This document shows positions 22,867 to 36,754 of a stretch of DNA of 64,000 bases, one piece after another. How positions within the stretch are numbered: position 1 is the first letter of the stretch; each line of letters opens with the position of its first letter. The translations under genes and the position numbers were made by a program. The stretch is from contig CANAIC010000148.1 in the NCBI GenBank assembly GCA_947359465.1, forward strand, positions 28,001 to 92,000, in the 5' to 3' direction. This DNA comes from Metellina segmentata. Taxonomy: Eukaryota > Arthropoda > Arachnida > Araneae > Tetragnathidae. Below the pieces are notes generated by a model. The model worked only from the letters and a program-made list of their open reading frames with translations. It had not been told where the DNA came from and did no database searches.

Positions 22867-23901
22867 AGACGTTTGACAATAAATACCTAAAAACAAAGTG
22901 AGGAATATTTGAAGGCTGTAGGGATTGCTTCGAAAATGGTTAGAAATATACTTGTATGTAATAGGGAGCATAGAGAAAAGTTATACATATTTAAGTAAAC
23001 TATCGAATTCTTGAAATTTTATCGAAACTTTACCTCTAAATACGAGTAAATTCCTGCTCCCTGTTCGATTCCTGGTCGTGGAGGGCATAAACGTTGTTAA
23101 TCAGAAAAACAAAGGAAAAACATGCCTTTATTTGTTGTTCTACAACAATTTATTTATAATATAGTAGTGGAGAGACAATGCTCTTAGAAAGAATGAAATT
23201 TAAACAGTCCTTTCGACAAGAGTTGAGTGAACAATCATGGAATACAATAAAAACCATTCAAATGGCAACCAACAATTGAAATCTTTTGAATTGCAAAAGA
23301 CTGAAATCTATTGATCGGTATAATAACAATCGAACAAGAATGGGAGGATCCGATAACAATGGAATCTTTTCTTATTCTTCCCCCATAACAATACCTTTGA
23401 ACTGATTTTACAAAAGAGGGATAGTTGTTTCCACAGAACAAAGAGTTCTAACAGTCATTTCAATTAATAATAACCCCAAGCATGTAAGCTGTGTTTATCG
23501 TTCTCTCTTCTCGTTGCATTCGACGGCGACGCCAATCGGGTACCCGAAAACTGTACGAGGTAATGTGTGACAATCAAGTTCAAATCGAAGTTCTTATATC
23601 GAACTTTAGTTCATTTAGGGGTTGGATACTTTCATTTACCATTGGTGAATTGTTGTTGAATGTCAAAACCCCCTTTTACTGGCTGCCTGCGAATAAATAT
23701 CAAAGGGGGTACTTTTCACAACTATCTCGGACCATTCATACTCACTTGAATTCAATAACATTCCATCCAACTTTATTGCCTTCCTAATTACATTTTTTTC
23801 CTCACTTATATGTATATTTTGCAAGGATTCATCTATGATAAATCTGAAATGTGTATAAACACCCCTTTTTCTTGCAAATAAAAATATAAAAAGTAAAAGT
23901 G

Positions 23902-24023
23902 GCCAAACAAGAGCACGTGGTGTTCCTAAGTGGTCACTCTCCCAAGTACTGAGCACATCCAAATGTGCTTATCTTTGGTGATTGAATGAGAACGGGATTA
24001 TTGACCATAATATGGCAGTTGGC
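23902..24023 (-). rRNA. 5S rRNA-like sequence, unit 21 (consensus)
   Basis: The gene body is consensus. Downstream, TTTTGCAAGG replaces TTTTGCTAGG, a change shared only with the unit at 25455. Confidence 0.7.
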
Positions 24024-25058
24024 AGACGTTTGACAATAAATACCTAAAAACAAAGTGAGGAATATTTGAAGGCTGTAGGGATTGCTTCGAAAATGGTTAG
24101 AAATATACTTGTATGTAATAGGGAGCATAGAGAAAAGTTATACATATTTAAGTAAACTATCGAATTCTTGAAATTTTATCGAAACTTTACCTCTAAATAC
24201 GAGTAAATTCCTGCTCCCTGTTCGATTCCTGGTCGTGGAGGGCATAAACGTTGTTAATCAGAAAAACAAAGGAAAAACATGCCTTTATTTGTTGTTCTAC
24301 AACAATTTATTTATAATATAGTAGTGGAGAGACAATGCTCTTAGAAAGAATGAAATTTAAACAGTCCTTTCCACAAGAGTTGAGTGAACAATCATGGAAT
24401 ACAATAAAAACCATTCAAATGGCAACCAACAATTGAAATCTTTTGAATTGCAAAAGACTGAAATCTATTGATCGGTATAATAACAATCGAACAAGAATGG
24501 GAGGATCCGATAACAATGGAATCTTTTCTTATTCTTCCCCCATAACAATACCTTTGAACTGATTTTACAAAAGAGGGATAGTTGTTTCCACAGAACAAAG
24601 AGTTCTAACAGTCATTTCAATTAATAATAACCCCAAGCATGTAAGCTGTGTTTATCGTTCTCTCTTCTCGTTGCATTCGACGGCGACGCCAATCGGGTAC
24701 CCGAAAACTGTACGAGGTAATGTGTGACAATCAAGTTCAAATCGAAGTTCTTATATCGAACTTTAGTTCATTTAGGGGTTGGATACTTTCATTTACCATT
24801 GGTGAATTGTTGTTGAATGTCAAAACCCCCTTTTACTGGCTGCCTGCGAATAAATATCAAAGGGGGTACTTTTCACAACTATCTCGGACCATTCATACTC
24901 ACTTGAATTCAATAACATTCCATCCAACTTTATTGCCTTCCTAATTACATTTTTTTCCTCACTTATATGTATATTTTGCTAGGATTCATCTATGATAAAT
25001 CGGAAATGTGTTAAAACACCCCTTTTTCTTGCAAATAAAAATATAAAAAGTAAAAGTG

Positions 25059-25180
25059 GCCAAACAAGAGCACGTGGTGTTCCTAAGTGGTCACTCTCCC
25101 AAGTCCTGAGCACATCCAAATGTGCTTATCTTTGGTGATTGAATGAGAACGGGATTATTGACCATAATATGGCAGTTGGC
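25059..25180 (-). rRNA. 5S rRNA-like sequence, unit 22 (U76G)
   Basis: GTCCTGAG on the plus strand is U76G in the RNA and alters the box C core (AGTACTTGG becomes AGGACTTGG), which should hurt TFIIIA binding if the copy were expressed. AGACTTTTG in the flank always travels with it. Confidence 0.7.
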
Positions 25181-26215
25181 AGACTTTTGACAATAAATAC
25201 CTAAAAACAAAGTGAGGAATATTTGAAGGCAGTAGGGATTGCTTCGAAAATGGTTAGAAATATACTTGTATGTAATAGGGAGCATAGAGAAAAGTTATAC
25301 ATATTTAAGTAAACTATCGAATTCTTGAAATTTTATCGAAACTTTACCTCTAAATACGAGTAAATTCCTGCTCCCTGTTCGATTCCTGGTCGTGGAGGGC
25401 ATAAACGTTGTTAATCAGAAAAACAAAGGAAAAACATGCCTTTATTTGTTGTTCTACAACAATTTATTTATAATATAGTAGTGGAGAGACAATGCTCTTA
25501 GAAAGAATGAAATTTAAACAGTCCTTTCGACAACAGTTGAGTGAACAATAATGGAATACAATAAAAACCATTCAAATGGCAACCAACAATTGAAATCTTT
25601 TCAATTGCAAAAGACTGAAATCTATTGATCGGTATAATAACAATCGAACAAGAATGGGAGGATCCGATAACAATGGAATCTTTTCTTATTCTTCCCCCAT
25701 AACAATACCTTTGAACTGATTTTACAAAAGAGGGATAGTTGTTTCCACAGAACAAAGAGTTCTAACAGTCATTTCAATTAATAATAACCCCAAGCATGTA
25801 AGCTGTGTTTATCGTTCTCTCTTCTCGTTGCATTCGACGGCGACGCCAATCGGGTACCCGAAAACTGTACGAGGTAATGTGTGACAATCAAGTTCAAATC
25901 GAAGTTCTTATATCGAACTTTAGTTCATTTAGGGGTTGGATACTTTCATTTACCATTGGTGAATTGTTGTTGAATGTCAAAACCCCCTTTTACTGGCTGC
26001 CTGCGAATAAATATCAAAGGGGGTACTTTTCACAACTATCTCGGACCATTCATACTCACTTGAATTCAATAACATTCCATCCAACTTTATTGCCTTCCTA
26101 ATTACATTTTTTTCCTCACTTATATGTATATTTTGCAAGGATTCATCTATGATAAATCTGAAATGTGTATAAACACCCCTTTTTCTTGCAAATAAAAATA
26201 TAAAAAGTAAAAGTG

Positions 26216-26337
26216 GCCAAACAAGAGCACGTGGTGTTCCTAAGTGGTCACTCTCCCAAGTACTGAGCACATCCAAATGTGCTTATCTTTGGTGATTGAA
26301 TGAGAACGGGATTATTGACCATAATATGGCAGTTGGC
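26216..26337 (-). rRNA. 5S rRNA-like sequence, unit 23 (consensus)
   Basis: The gene body is consensus. The unit shares TTTTGCAAGG with the unit at 23141, at offset two units. Confidence 0.7.
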
Positions 26338-27372
26338 AGACGTTTGACAATAAATACCTAAAAACAAAGTGAGGAATATTTGAAGGCTGTAGGGATTGCT
26401 TCGAAAATGGTTAGAAATATACTTGTATGTAATAGGGAGCATAGAGAAAAGTTATACATATTTAAGTAAACTATCGAATTCTTGAAATTTTATCGAAACT
26501 TTACCTCTAAATACGAGTAAATTCCTGCTCCCTGTTCGATTCCTGGTCGTGGAGGGCATAAACGTTGTTAATCAGAAAAACAAAGGAAAAACATGCCTTT
26601 ATTTGTTGTTCTACAACAATTTATTTATAATATAGTAGTGGAGAGACAATGCTCTTAGAAAGAATGAAATTTAAACAGTCCTTTCGACAAGAGTTGAGTG
26701 AACAATCATGGAATACAATAAAAACCATTCAAATGGCAACCAACAATTGAAATCTTTTGAATTGCAAAAGACTGAAATCTATTGATCGGTATAATAACAT
26801 TCGAACAAGAATGGGAGGATCCGATAACAATGGAATCTTTTCTTATTCTTCCCCCATAACAATACCTTTGAACTGATTTTACAAAAGAGGGATAGTTGTT
26901 TCCACAGAACAAAGAGTTCTAACAGTCATTTCAATTAATAATAACCCCAAGCATGTAAGCTGTGTTTATCGTTCTCTCTTCTCGTTGCATTCGACGGCGA
27001 CGCCAATCGGGTACCCGAAAACTGTACGAGGTAATGTGTGACAATCAAGTTCAAATCGAAGTTCTTATATCGAACTTTAGTTCATTTAGGGGTTGGATAC
27101 TTTCATTTACCATTGGTGAATTGTTGTTGAATGTCAAAACCCCCTTTTACTGGCTGCCTGCGAATAAATATCAAAGGGGGTACTTTTCACAACTATCTCG
27201 GACCATTCATACTCACTTGAATTCAATAACATTCCATCCAACTTTATTGCCTTCCTAATTACATTTTTTTCCTCACTTATATGTATATTTTGCTAGGATT
27301 CATCTATGATAAATCTGAAATGTGTATAAACACCCCTTTTTCTTGCAAATAAAAATATAAAAAGTAAAAGTG

Positions 27373-27494
27373 GCCAAACAAGAGCACGTGGTGTTCCTAA
27401 GTGGTCACTCTCCCAAGTACTGAGCACATCCAAATGTGCTTATCTTTGGTGATTGAATGAGAACGGGATTATTGACCATAATATGGCAGTTGGC
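27373..27494 (-). rRNA. 5S rRNA-like sequence, unit 24 (consensus)
   Basis: The gene body is consensus, with AAGCGAGG upstream. The unit has private changes CCTGTTCCCTG and GGGCATCAACG in the right spacer. Confidence 0.7.
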
Positions 27495-28529
27495 AGACGT
27501 TTGACAATAAATACCTAAAAACAAAGCGAGGAATATTTGAAGGCAGTAGGGATTGCTTCGAAAATGGTTAGAAATATACTTGTATGTAATAGGGAGCATA
27601 GAGAAAAGTTATACATATTTAAGTAAACTATCGAATTCTTGAAATTTTATCGAAACTTTACCTCTAAATACGAGTAAATTCCTGTTCCCTGTTCGATTCC
27701 TGGTCGTGGAGGGCATCAACGTTGTTAATCAGAAAAACAAAGGAAAAACATGCCTTTATTTGTTGTTCTACAACAATTTATTTATAATATAGTAGTGGAG
27801 AGACAATGCTCTTAGAAAGAATGAAATTTAAACAGTCCTTTCGACAACAGTTGAGTGAACAATAATGGAATACAATAAAAACCATTCAAATGGCAACCAA
27901 CAATTGAAATCTTTTGAATTGCAAAAGACTGAAATCTATTGATCGGTATAATAACAATCGAACAAGAATGGGAGGATCCGATAACAATGGAATCTTTTCT
28001 TATTCTTCCCCCATAACAATACCTTTGAACTGATTTTACAAAAGAGGGATAGTTGTTTCCACAGAACAAAGAGTTCTAACAGTCATTTCAATTAAAAATA
28101 ACCCCAAGCATGTAAGCTGTGTTTATCGTTCTCTCTTCTCGTTGCATTCGACGGCGACGCCAATCGGGTACCCGAAAACTGTACGAGGTAATGTGTGACA
28201 ATCAAGTTCAAATCGAAGTTCTTATATCGAACTTTAGTTCATTTAGGGGTTGGATACTTTCATTTACCATTGGTGAATTGTTGTTGAATGTCAAAACCCC
28301 CTTTTATTGGCTGCCTGCGAATAAATATCAAAGGGGGTACTTTTCACAACTATCTCGGACCATTCATACTCACTTGAATTCAATAACATTCCATCCAACT
28401 TTATTGCCTTCCTAATTACATTTTTTTCCTCACTTATATGTATATTTTGCTAGGATTCATCTATGATAAATCGGAAATGTGTAAAAACACCCCTTTTTCT
28501 TGCAAATAAAAATATAAAAAGTAAAAGTG

Positions 28530-28651
28530 GCCAAACAAGAGCACGTGGTGTTCCTAAGTGGTCACTCTCCCAAGTACTGAGCACATCCAAATGTGCTTAT
28601 CTTTGGTTATTGAATGAGAACGGGATTATTGACCATAATATGGCAGTTGGC
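28530..28651 (-). rRNA. 5S rRNA-like sequence, unit 25 (C44A)
   Basis: It is C44A. The right flank has GAATTTTATTAAAAC and TTGTAAATC, which accompany C44A in every unit where I see it. Confidence 0.7.
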
Positions 28652-29686
28652 AGACGTTTGACAATAAATACCTAAAAACAAAGTGAGGAATATTTGAAGG
28701 CAGTAGGGATTGCTTCGAAAATGGTTAGAAATATACTTGTATGTAATAGGGAGCATAGAGAAAAGTTATACATATTTAAGTAAACTATCGAATTCTTGAA
28801 TTTTATTAAAACTTTACCTCTAAATACGAGTAAATTCCTGCTCCCTGTTCGATTCCTGGTCGTGGAGGGCATAAACGTTGTAAATCAGAAAAACAAAGGA
28901 AAAACATGCCTTTATTTGTTGTTCTGCAACAATTTATTTATAATATAGTAGTGGAGAGACAATGCTCTTAGAAAGAATGAAATTTAAACAGTCCTTTCGA
29001 CAAGAGTTGAGTGAACAATAATGGAATACAATAAAAACCATTCAAATGGCAACCAACAATTGAAATATTTTGAATTGCAAAAGACTGAAATCTATTGATC
29101 GGTATAATAACAATCGAACAAGAATGGGAGGATCCGATAACAATGGAATCTTTTCTTATTCTTCCCCCATAACAATACCTTTGAACTGATTTTACAAAAG
29201 AGGGATAGTTGTTTCCACAGAACAAAGAGTTCTAACAGTCATTTCAATTAATAATAACCCCAAGCATGTAAGCTGTGTTTATCGTTCTCTCTTCTCGTTG
29301 CATTCGACGGCGACGCCAATCGGGTACCCGAAAACTGTACGAGGTAATGTGTGACAATCAAGTTCAAATCGAAGTTCTTATATCGAACTTTAGTTCATTT
29401 AGGGGTTGGATACTTTCATTTACCATTGGTGAATTGTTGTTGAATGTCAAAACCCCCTTTTACTGGCTGCCTGCGAATAAATAGCAAAGGGGGTACTTTT
29501 CACAACTATCTCGGACCATTCATACTCACTTGAATTCAATAACATTCCATCCAACTTTATTGCCTTCCTAATTACATTTTTTTTCCTCACTTATATGTAT
29601 ATTTTGCTAGGATTCATCTATGATAAATCGGAAATGTGTAAAAACACCCCTTTTTCTTGCAAATAAAAATATAAAAAGTAAAAGTG

Positions 29687-29808
29687 GCCAAACAAGAGCA
29701 CGTGGTGTTCCTAAGTGGTCACTCTCCCAAGTACTGAGCACATCCAAATGTGCTTATCTTTGGTGATTGAATGAGAACGGGATTATTGACCATAATATGG
29801 CAGTTGGC
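29687..29808 (-). rRNA. 5S rRNA-like sequence, unit 26 (consensus)
   Basis: The gene body is consensus, with the private AAGCGAAGAAT upstream. The same unit has a private AAATAGCAAAGG in the loop of the 9-bp inverted repeat. Confidence 0.7.
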
Positions 29809-30843
29809 AGACGTTTGACAATAAATACCTAAAAACAAAGCGAAGAATATTTGAAGGCAGTAGGGATTGCTTCGAAAATGGTTAGAAATATACTTGTATG
29901 TAATAGGGAGCATAGAGAAAAGTTATACATATTTAAGTAAACTATCGAATTCTTGAAATTTTATCGAAACTTTACCTCTAAATACGAGTAAATTCCTGCT
30001 CCCTGTTCGATTCCTGGTCGTGGAGGGCATAAACGTTGTTAATCAGAAAAACAAAGGAAAAACATGCCTTTATTTGTTGTTCTACAACAATTTATTTATA
30101 ATATAGTAGTGGAGAGACAATGCTCTTAGAAAGAATGAAATTTAAACAGTCCTTTCGACAACAGTTGAGTGAACAATAATGGAATACAATAAAAACCATT
30201 CAAATGGCAACCAACAATTGAAATCTTTTGAATTGCAAAAGACTGAAATCTATTGATCGGTATAATAACAATCGAACAAGAATGGGAGGATCCGATAACA
30301 ATGGAATCTTTTCTTATTCTTCCCCCATAACAATACCTTTGAACTGATTTTACAAAAGAGGGATAGTTGTTTCCACAGAACAAAGAGTTCTAACAGTCAT
30401 TTCAATTAAAAATAACCCCAAGCATGTAAGCTGTGTTTATCGTTCTCTCTTCTCGTTGCATTCGACGGCGACGCCAATCGGGTACCCGAAAACTGTACGA
30501 GGTAATGTGTGACAATCAAGTTCAAATCGAAGTTCTTATATCGAACTTTAGTTCATTTAGGGGTTGGATACTTTCATTTACCATTGGTGAATTGTTGTTG
30601 AATTTCAAAACCCCCTTTTATTGGCTGCCTGCGAATAAATATCAAAGGGGGTACTTTTCACAACTATCTCGGACCATTCATACTCACTTGAATTCAATAA
30701 CATTCCATCCAACTTTATTGCCTTCCTAATTACATTTTTTTCCTCACTTATATGTATATTTTGCTAGGATTCATCTATGATAAATCGGAAATGTGTAAAA
30801 ACACCCCTTTTTCTTGCAAATAAAAATATAAAAAGTAAAAGTG

Positions 30844-30965
30844 GCCAAACAAGAGCACGTGGTGTTCCTAAGTGGTCACTCTCCCAAGTCCTGAGCACAT
30901 CCAAATGTGCTTATCTTTGGTGATTGAATGAGAACGGGATTATTGACCATAATATGGCAGTTGGC
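30844..30965 (-). rRNA. 5S rRNA-like sequence, unit 27 (U76G)
   Basis: It carries U76G in box C and the linked flank change AGACTTTTG. The unit also has a private GAATTTCAAAACC. Confidence 0.7.
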
Positions 30966-32001
30966 AGACTTTTGACAATAAATACCTAAAAACAAAGTGA
31001 GGAATATTTGAAGGCAGTAGGGATTGCTTCGAAAATGGTTAGAAATATACTTGTATGTAATAGGGAGCATAGAGAAAAGTTATACATATTTAAGTAAACT
31101 ATCGAATTCTTGAAATTTTATCGAAACTTTACCTCTAAATACGAGTAAATTCCTGCTCCCTGTTCGATTCCTGGTCGTGGAGGGCATAAACGTTGTTAAT
31201 CAGAAAAACAAAGGAAAAACATGCCTTTATTTGTTGTTCTACAACAATTTATTTATAATATAGTAGTGGAGAGACAATGCTCTTAGAAAGAATGAAATTT
31301 AAACAGTCCTTTCGACAAGAGTTGAGTGAACAATAATGGAATACAATAAAAACCATTCAAATGGCAACCAACAATTGAAATCTTTTGAATTGCAAAAGAC
31401 TGAAATCTATTGATCGGTATAATAACAATCGAACAAGAATGGGAGGATCCGATAACAATGGAATCTTTTCTTATTCTTCCCCCATAACAATACCTTTGAA
31501 CTGATTTTACAAAAGAGGGATAGTTGTTTCCACAGAACAAAGAGTTCTAACAGTCATTTCAATTAATAATAACCCCAAGCATGTAAGCTGTGTTTATCGT
31601 TCTCTCTTCTCGTTGCATTCGACGGCGACGCCAATCGGGTACCCGAAAACTGTACGAGGTAATGTGTGACAATCAAGTTCAAATCGAAGTTCTTATATCG
31701 AACTTTAGTTCATTTAGGGGTTGGATACTTTCATTTACCATTGGTGAATTGTTGTTGAATGTCAAAACCCCCTTTTACTGGCTGCCTGCGAATAAATATC
31801 AAAGGGGGTACTTTTCACAACTATCTCGGACCATTCATACTCACTTGAATTCAATAACATTCCATCCAACTTTATTGCCTTCCTAATTACAGTTTTTTTC
31901 CTCACTTATATGTATATTTTGCTAGGATTCATCTATGATAAATCGGAAATGTGTAAAAACACCCCTTTTTCTTGCAAATAAAAATATAAAAAGTAAAAGT
32001 G

Positions 32002-32123
32002 GCCAAACAAGAGCACGTGGTGTTCCTAAGTGGTCACTCTCCCAAGTACTGAGCACATCCAAATGTGCTTATCTTTGGTGATTGAATGAGAACGGGATTA
32101 TTGACCATAATATGGCAGTTGGC
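32002..32123 (-). rRNA. 5S rRNA-like sequence, unit 28 (consensus)
   Basis: The gene body is consensus. The unit has TTACAGTTTTTTT, shared with units 1, 3 and the one at 35871. Confidence 0.7.
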
Positions 32124-33159
32124 AGACGTTTGACAATAAATACCTAAAAACAAAGTGAGGAATATTTGAAGGCAGTAGGGATTGCTTCGAAAATGGTTAG
32201 AAATATACTTGTATGTAATAGGGAGCATAGAGAAAAGTTATACATATTTAAGTAAACTATCGAATTCTTGAAATTTTATCGAAACTTTACCTCTAAATAC
32301 GAGTAAATTCCTGCTCCCTGTTCGATTCCTGGTCGTGGAGGGCATAAACGTTGTTAATCAGAAAAACAAAGGAAAAACATGCCTTTATTTGTTGTTCTAC
32401 AACAATTTATTTATAATATAGTAGTGGAGAGACAATGCTCTTAGAAAGAATGAAATTTAAACAGTCCTTTCGACAACAGTTGAGTGAACAATAATGGAAT
32501 ACAATAAAAACCATTCAAATGGCAACCAACAATTGAAATCTTTTGAATTGCAAAAGACTGAAATCTATTGATCGGTATAATAACAATCGAACAAGAATGG
32601 GAGGATCCGATAACAATGGAATCTTTACTGATTCTTCCCCCATAACAATACCTTTGAACTGATTTTACAAAAGAGGGATAGTTGTTTCCACAGAACAAAG
32701 AGTTCTAACAGTCATTTCAATTAATAATAACCCCAAGCATGTAAGCTGTGTTTATCGTTCTCTCTTCTTGTTGCATTCGACGGCGACGCCAATCGGGTAC
32801 CCGAAAACTGTACGAGGTAATGTGTGACAATCAAGTTCAAATCGAAGTTCTTATATCGAACTTTAGTTCATTTAGGGGTTGGATACTTTCATTTACCATT
32901 GGTGAATTGTTGTTGAATGTCAAAACCCCCTTTTACTGGCTGCCTGCGAATAAATATCAAAGGGGGTACTTTTCACAACTATCTCGGACCATTCATACTC
33001 ACTTGAATTCAATAACATTCCATCCAACTTTATTGCCTTCCTAATTACATTTTTTTTCCTCACTTATATGTATATTTTGCTAGGATTCATCTATGATAAA
33101 TCGGAAATGTGTAAAAACACCCCTTTTTCTTGCAAATAAAAATATAAAAAGTAAAAGTG

Positions 33160-33281
33160 GCCAAACAAGAGCACGTGGTGTTCCTAAGTGGTCACTCTCC
33201 CAAGTACTGAGCACATCCAAATGTGCTTATCTTTGGTGATTGAATGAGAACGGGATTATTGACCATAATATGGCAGTTGGC
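33160..33281 (-). rRNA. 5S rRNA-like sequence, unit 29 (consensus)
   Basis: The gene body is consensus, with GGCTGTAGGG upstream. The unit has a private CTTCTTGTTGC at 32764-32774. Confidence 0.7.
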
Positions 33282-33942
33282 AGACGTTTGACAATAAATA
33301 CCTAAAAACAAAGTGAGGAATATTTGAAGGCTGTAGGGATTGCTTCGAAAATGGTTAGAAATATACTTGTATGTAATAGGGAGCATAGAGAAAAGTTATA
33401 CATATTTAAGTAAACTATCGAATTCTTGAAATTTTATCGAAACTTTACCTCTAAATACGAGTAAATTCCTGCTCCCTGTTCGATTCCTGGTCGTGGAGGG
33501 CATAAACGTTGTTAATCAGAAAAACAAAGGAAAAACATGCCTTTATTTGTTGTTCTACAACAATTTATTTATAATATAGTAGTGGAGAGACAATGCTCTT
33601 AGAAAGAATGAAATTTAAACAGTCCTTTCGACAAGAGTTGAGTGAACAATCATGGAATACAATAAAAACCATTCAAATGGCAACCAACAATTGAAATCTT
33701 TTGAATTGCAAAAGACTGAAATCTATTGATCGGTATAATAACAATCGAACAAGAATGGGAGGATCCGATAACAATGGAATCTTTTCTTATTCTTCCCCCA
33801 TAACAATACCTTTGAACTGATTTTACAAAAGAGGGATAGTTGTTTCCACAGAACAAAGAGTTCTAACAGTCATTTCAATTAATAATAACCCCAAGCATGT
33901 AAGCTGTGTTTATCGTTCTCTCTTCTCGTTGCATTCGACGGC

Positions 33943-34198
33943 TTCGCCAACCGGGTACCCGAAAACTGTACGAGGTAATGTTTGACAATCAAGTTCAAAT
34001 AGATCTTCTTATATCGCACTTTACTTCCTTTAGGGGTAGGATACTTTCATTTACCATTGGTGAATTGTTGTTGAAAGTTAAAACCCCATTTTACTGGTTG
34101 CCTGAGAATAAATATCAAAGGGGGTACTTTTCACGACTATCTCGGACCATTCATACTCACTTGAATTCAATAACATTCCATCCAACTTTATTGCCTTA
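33943..34198. repeat. Divergent patch inside unit 30
   Basis: Compared with the other units this ~256-bp stretch has 19 substitutions, while sequence on both sides is ordinary. Examples are GGCTTCGCC for GGCGACGCC, AATAGATCTTC for AATCGAAGTTC, and GCCTTAATAATT for GCCTTCCTAATT. It spans the block of four inverted repeats and damages three of them. Around 11 of the substitutions would change the overlapping 98-codon frame, which argues against that frame being a protein under selection. Confidence 0.9.
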
Positions 34199-34317
34199 AT
34201 AATTACATTTTTTTTCCTCACTTATATGTATATTTTGCTAGGATTCATCTATGATAAATCGGAAATGTGTAAAAACACCCCTTTTTCTTGCAAATAAAAA
34301 TATAAAAAGTAAAAGTG

Positions 34318-34439
34318 GCCAAACAAGAGCACGTGGTGTTCCTAAGTGGTCACTCTCCCAAGTACTGAGCACATCCAAATGTGCTTATCTTTGGTGATTG
34401 AATGAGAACGGGATTATTGACCATAATATGGCAGTTGGC
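34318..34439 (-). rRNA. 5S rRNA-like sequence, unit 30 (consensus)
   Basis: The gene body is consensus although the same unit carries the divergent patch 120 bp away. Confidence 0.7.
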
Positions 34440-35474
34440 AGACGTTTGACAATAAATACCTAAAAACAAAGTGAGGAATATTTGAAGGCTGTAGGGATTG
34501 CTTCGAAAATGGTTAGAAATATACTTGTATGTAATAGGGAGCATAGAGAAAAGTTATACATATTTAAGTAAACTATCGAATTCTTGAAATTTTATCGAAA
34601 CTTTACCTCTAAATACGAGTAAATTCCTGCTCCCTGTTCGATTCCTGGTCGTGGAGGGCATAAACGTTGTTAATCAGAAAAACAAAGGAAAAACATGCCT
34701 TTATTTGTTGTTCTACAACAATTTATTTATAATATAGTAGTGGAGAGACAATGCTCTTAGAAAGAATGAAATTTAAACAGTCCTTTCGACAAGAGTTGAG
34801 TGAACAATCATGGAATACAATAAAAACCATTCAAATGGCAACCAACAATTGAAATCTTTTGAATTGCAAAAGACTGAAATCTATTGATCGGTATAATAAC
34901 AATCGAACAAGAATGGGAGGATCCGATAACAATGGAATCTTTTCTTATTCTTCCCCCATAACAATACCTTTGAACTGATTTTACAAAAGAGGGATAGTTG
35001 TTTCCACAGAACAAAGAGTTCTAACAGTCATTTCAATTAATAATAACCCCAAGCATGTAAGCTGTGTTTATCGTTCTCTCTTCTCGTTGCATTCGACGGC
35101 GACGCCAATCGGGTACCCGAAAACTGTACGAGGTAATGTGTGACAATCAAGTTCAAATCGAAGTTCTTATATCGAACTTTAGTTCATTTAGGGGTTGGAT
35201 ACTTTCATTTACCATTGGTGAATTGTTGTTGAATGTCAAAACCCCCTTTTACTGGCTGCCTGCGAATAAATATCAAAGGGGGTACTTTTCACAACTATCT
35301 CGGACCATTCATACTCACTTGAATTCAATAACATTCCATCCAACTTTATTGCCTTCCTAATTACATTTTTTTCCTCACTTATATGTATATTTTGCTAGGA
35401 TTCATCTATGATAAATCGGAAATGTGTTAAAACACCCCTTTTTCTTGCAAATAAAAATATAAAAAGTAAAAGTG

Positions 35475-35596
35475 GCCAAACAAGAGCACGTGGTGTTCCT
35501 AAGTGGTCACTCTCCCAAGTCCTGAGCACATCCAAATGTGCTTATCTTTGGTGATTGAATGAGAACGGGATTATTGACCATAATATGGCAGTTGGC
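35475..35596 (-). rRNA. 5S rRNA-like sequence, unit 31 (U76G)
   Basis: It carries U76G with AGACTTTTG. The terminator-side flank reads GTGTTAAAACACC, shared with units at 24298 and 39344. Confidence 0.7.
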
Positions 35597-36632
35597 AGAC
35601 TTTTGACAATAAATACCTAAAAACAAAGTGAGGAATATTTGAAGGCAGTAGGGATTGCTTCGAAAATGGTTAGAAATATACTTGTATGTAATAGGGAGCA
35701 TAGAGAAAAGTTATACATATTTAAGTAAACTATCGAATTCTTGAAATTTTATCGAAACTTTACCTCTAAATACGAGTAAATTCCTGCTCCCTGTTCGATT
35801 CCTGGTCGTGGAGGGCATAAACGTTGTTAATCAGAAAAACAAAGGAAAAACATGCCTTTATTTGTTGTTCTACAACAATTTATTTATAATATAGTAGTGG
35901 AGAGACAATGCTCTTAGAAAGAATGAAATTTAAACAGTCCTTTCGACAAGAGTTGAGTGAACAATAATGGAATACAATAAAAACCATTCAAATGGCAACC
36001 AACAATTGAAATCTTTTGAATTGCAAAAGACTGAAATCTATTGATCGGTATAATAACAATCGAACAAGAATGGGAGGATCCGATAACAATGGAATCTTTT
36101 CTTATTCTTCCCCCATAACAATACCTTTGAACTGATTTTACAAAAGAGGGATAGTTGTTTCCACAGAACAAAGAGTTCTAACAGTCATTTCAATTAATAA
36201 TAACCCCAAGCATGTAAGCTGTGTTTATCGTTCTCTCTTCTCGTTGCATTCGACGGCGACGCCAATCGGGTACCCGAAAACTGTACGAGGTAATGTGTGA
36301 CAATCAAGTTCAAATCGAAGTTCTTATATCGAACTTTAGTTCATTTAGGGGTTGGATACTTTCATTTACCATTGGTGAATTGTTGTTGAATGTCAAAACC
36401 CCCTTTTACTGGCTGCCTGCGAATAAATATCAAAGGGGGTACTTTTCACAACTATCTCGGACCATTCATACTCACTTGAATTCAATAACATTCCATCCAA
36501 CTTTATTGCCTTCCTAATTACAGTTTTTTTCCTCACTTATATGTATATTTTGCTAGGATTCATCTATGATAAATCGGAAATGTGTAAAAACACCCCTTTT
36601 TCTTGCAAATAAAAATATAAAAAGTAAAAGTG

Positions 36633-36754
36633 GCCAAACAAGAGCACGTGGTGTTCCTAAGTGGTCACTCTCCCAAGTACTGAGCACATCCAAATGTGCT
36701 TATCTTTGGTGATTGAATGAGAACGGGATTATTGACCATAATATGGCAGTTGGC
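36633..36754 (-). rRNA. 5S rRNA-like sequence, unit 32 (consensus)
   Basis: The gene body is consensus, with the private ACCTATAAAC in the upstream flank. Confidence 0.7.
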
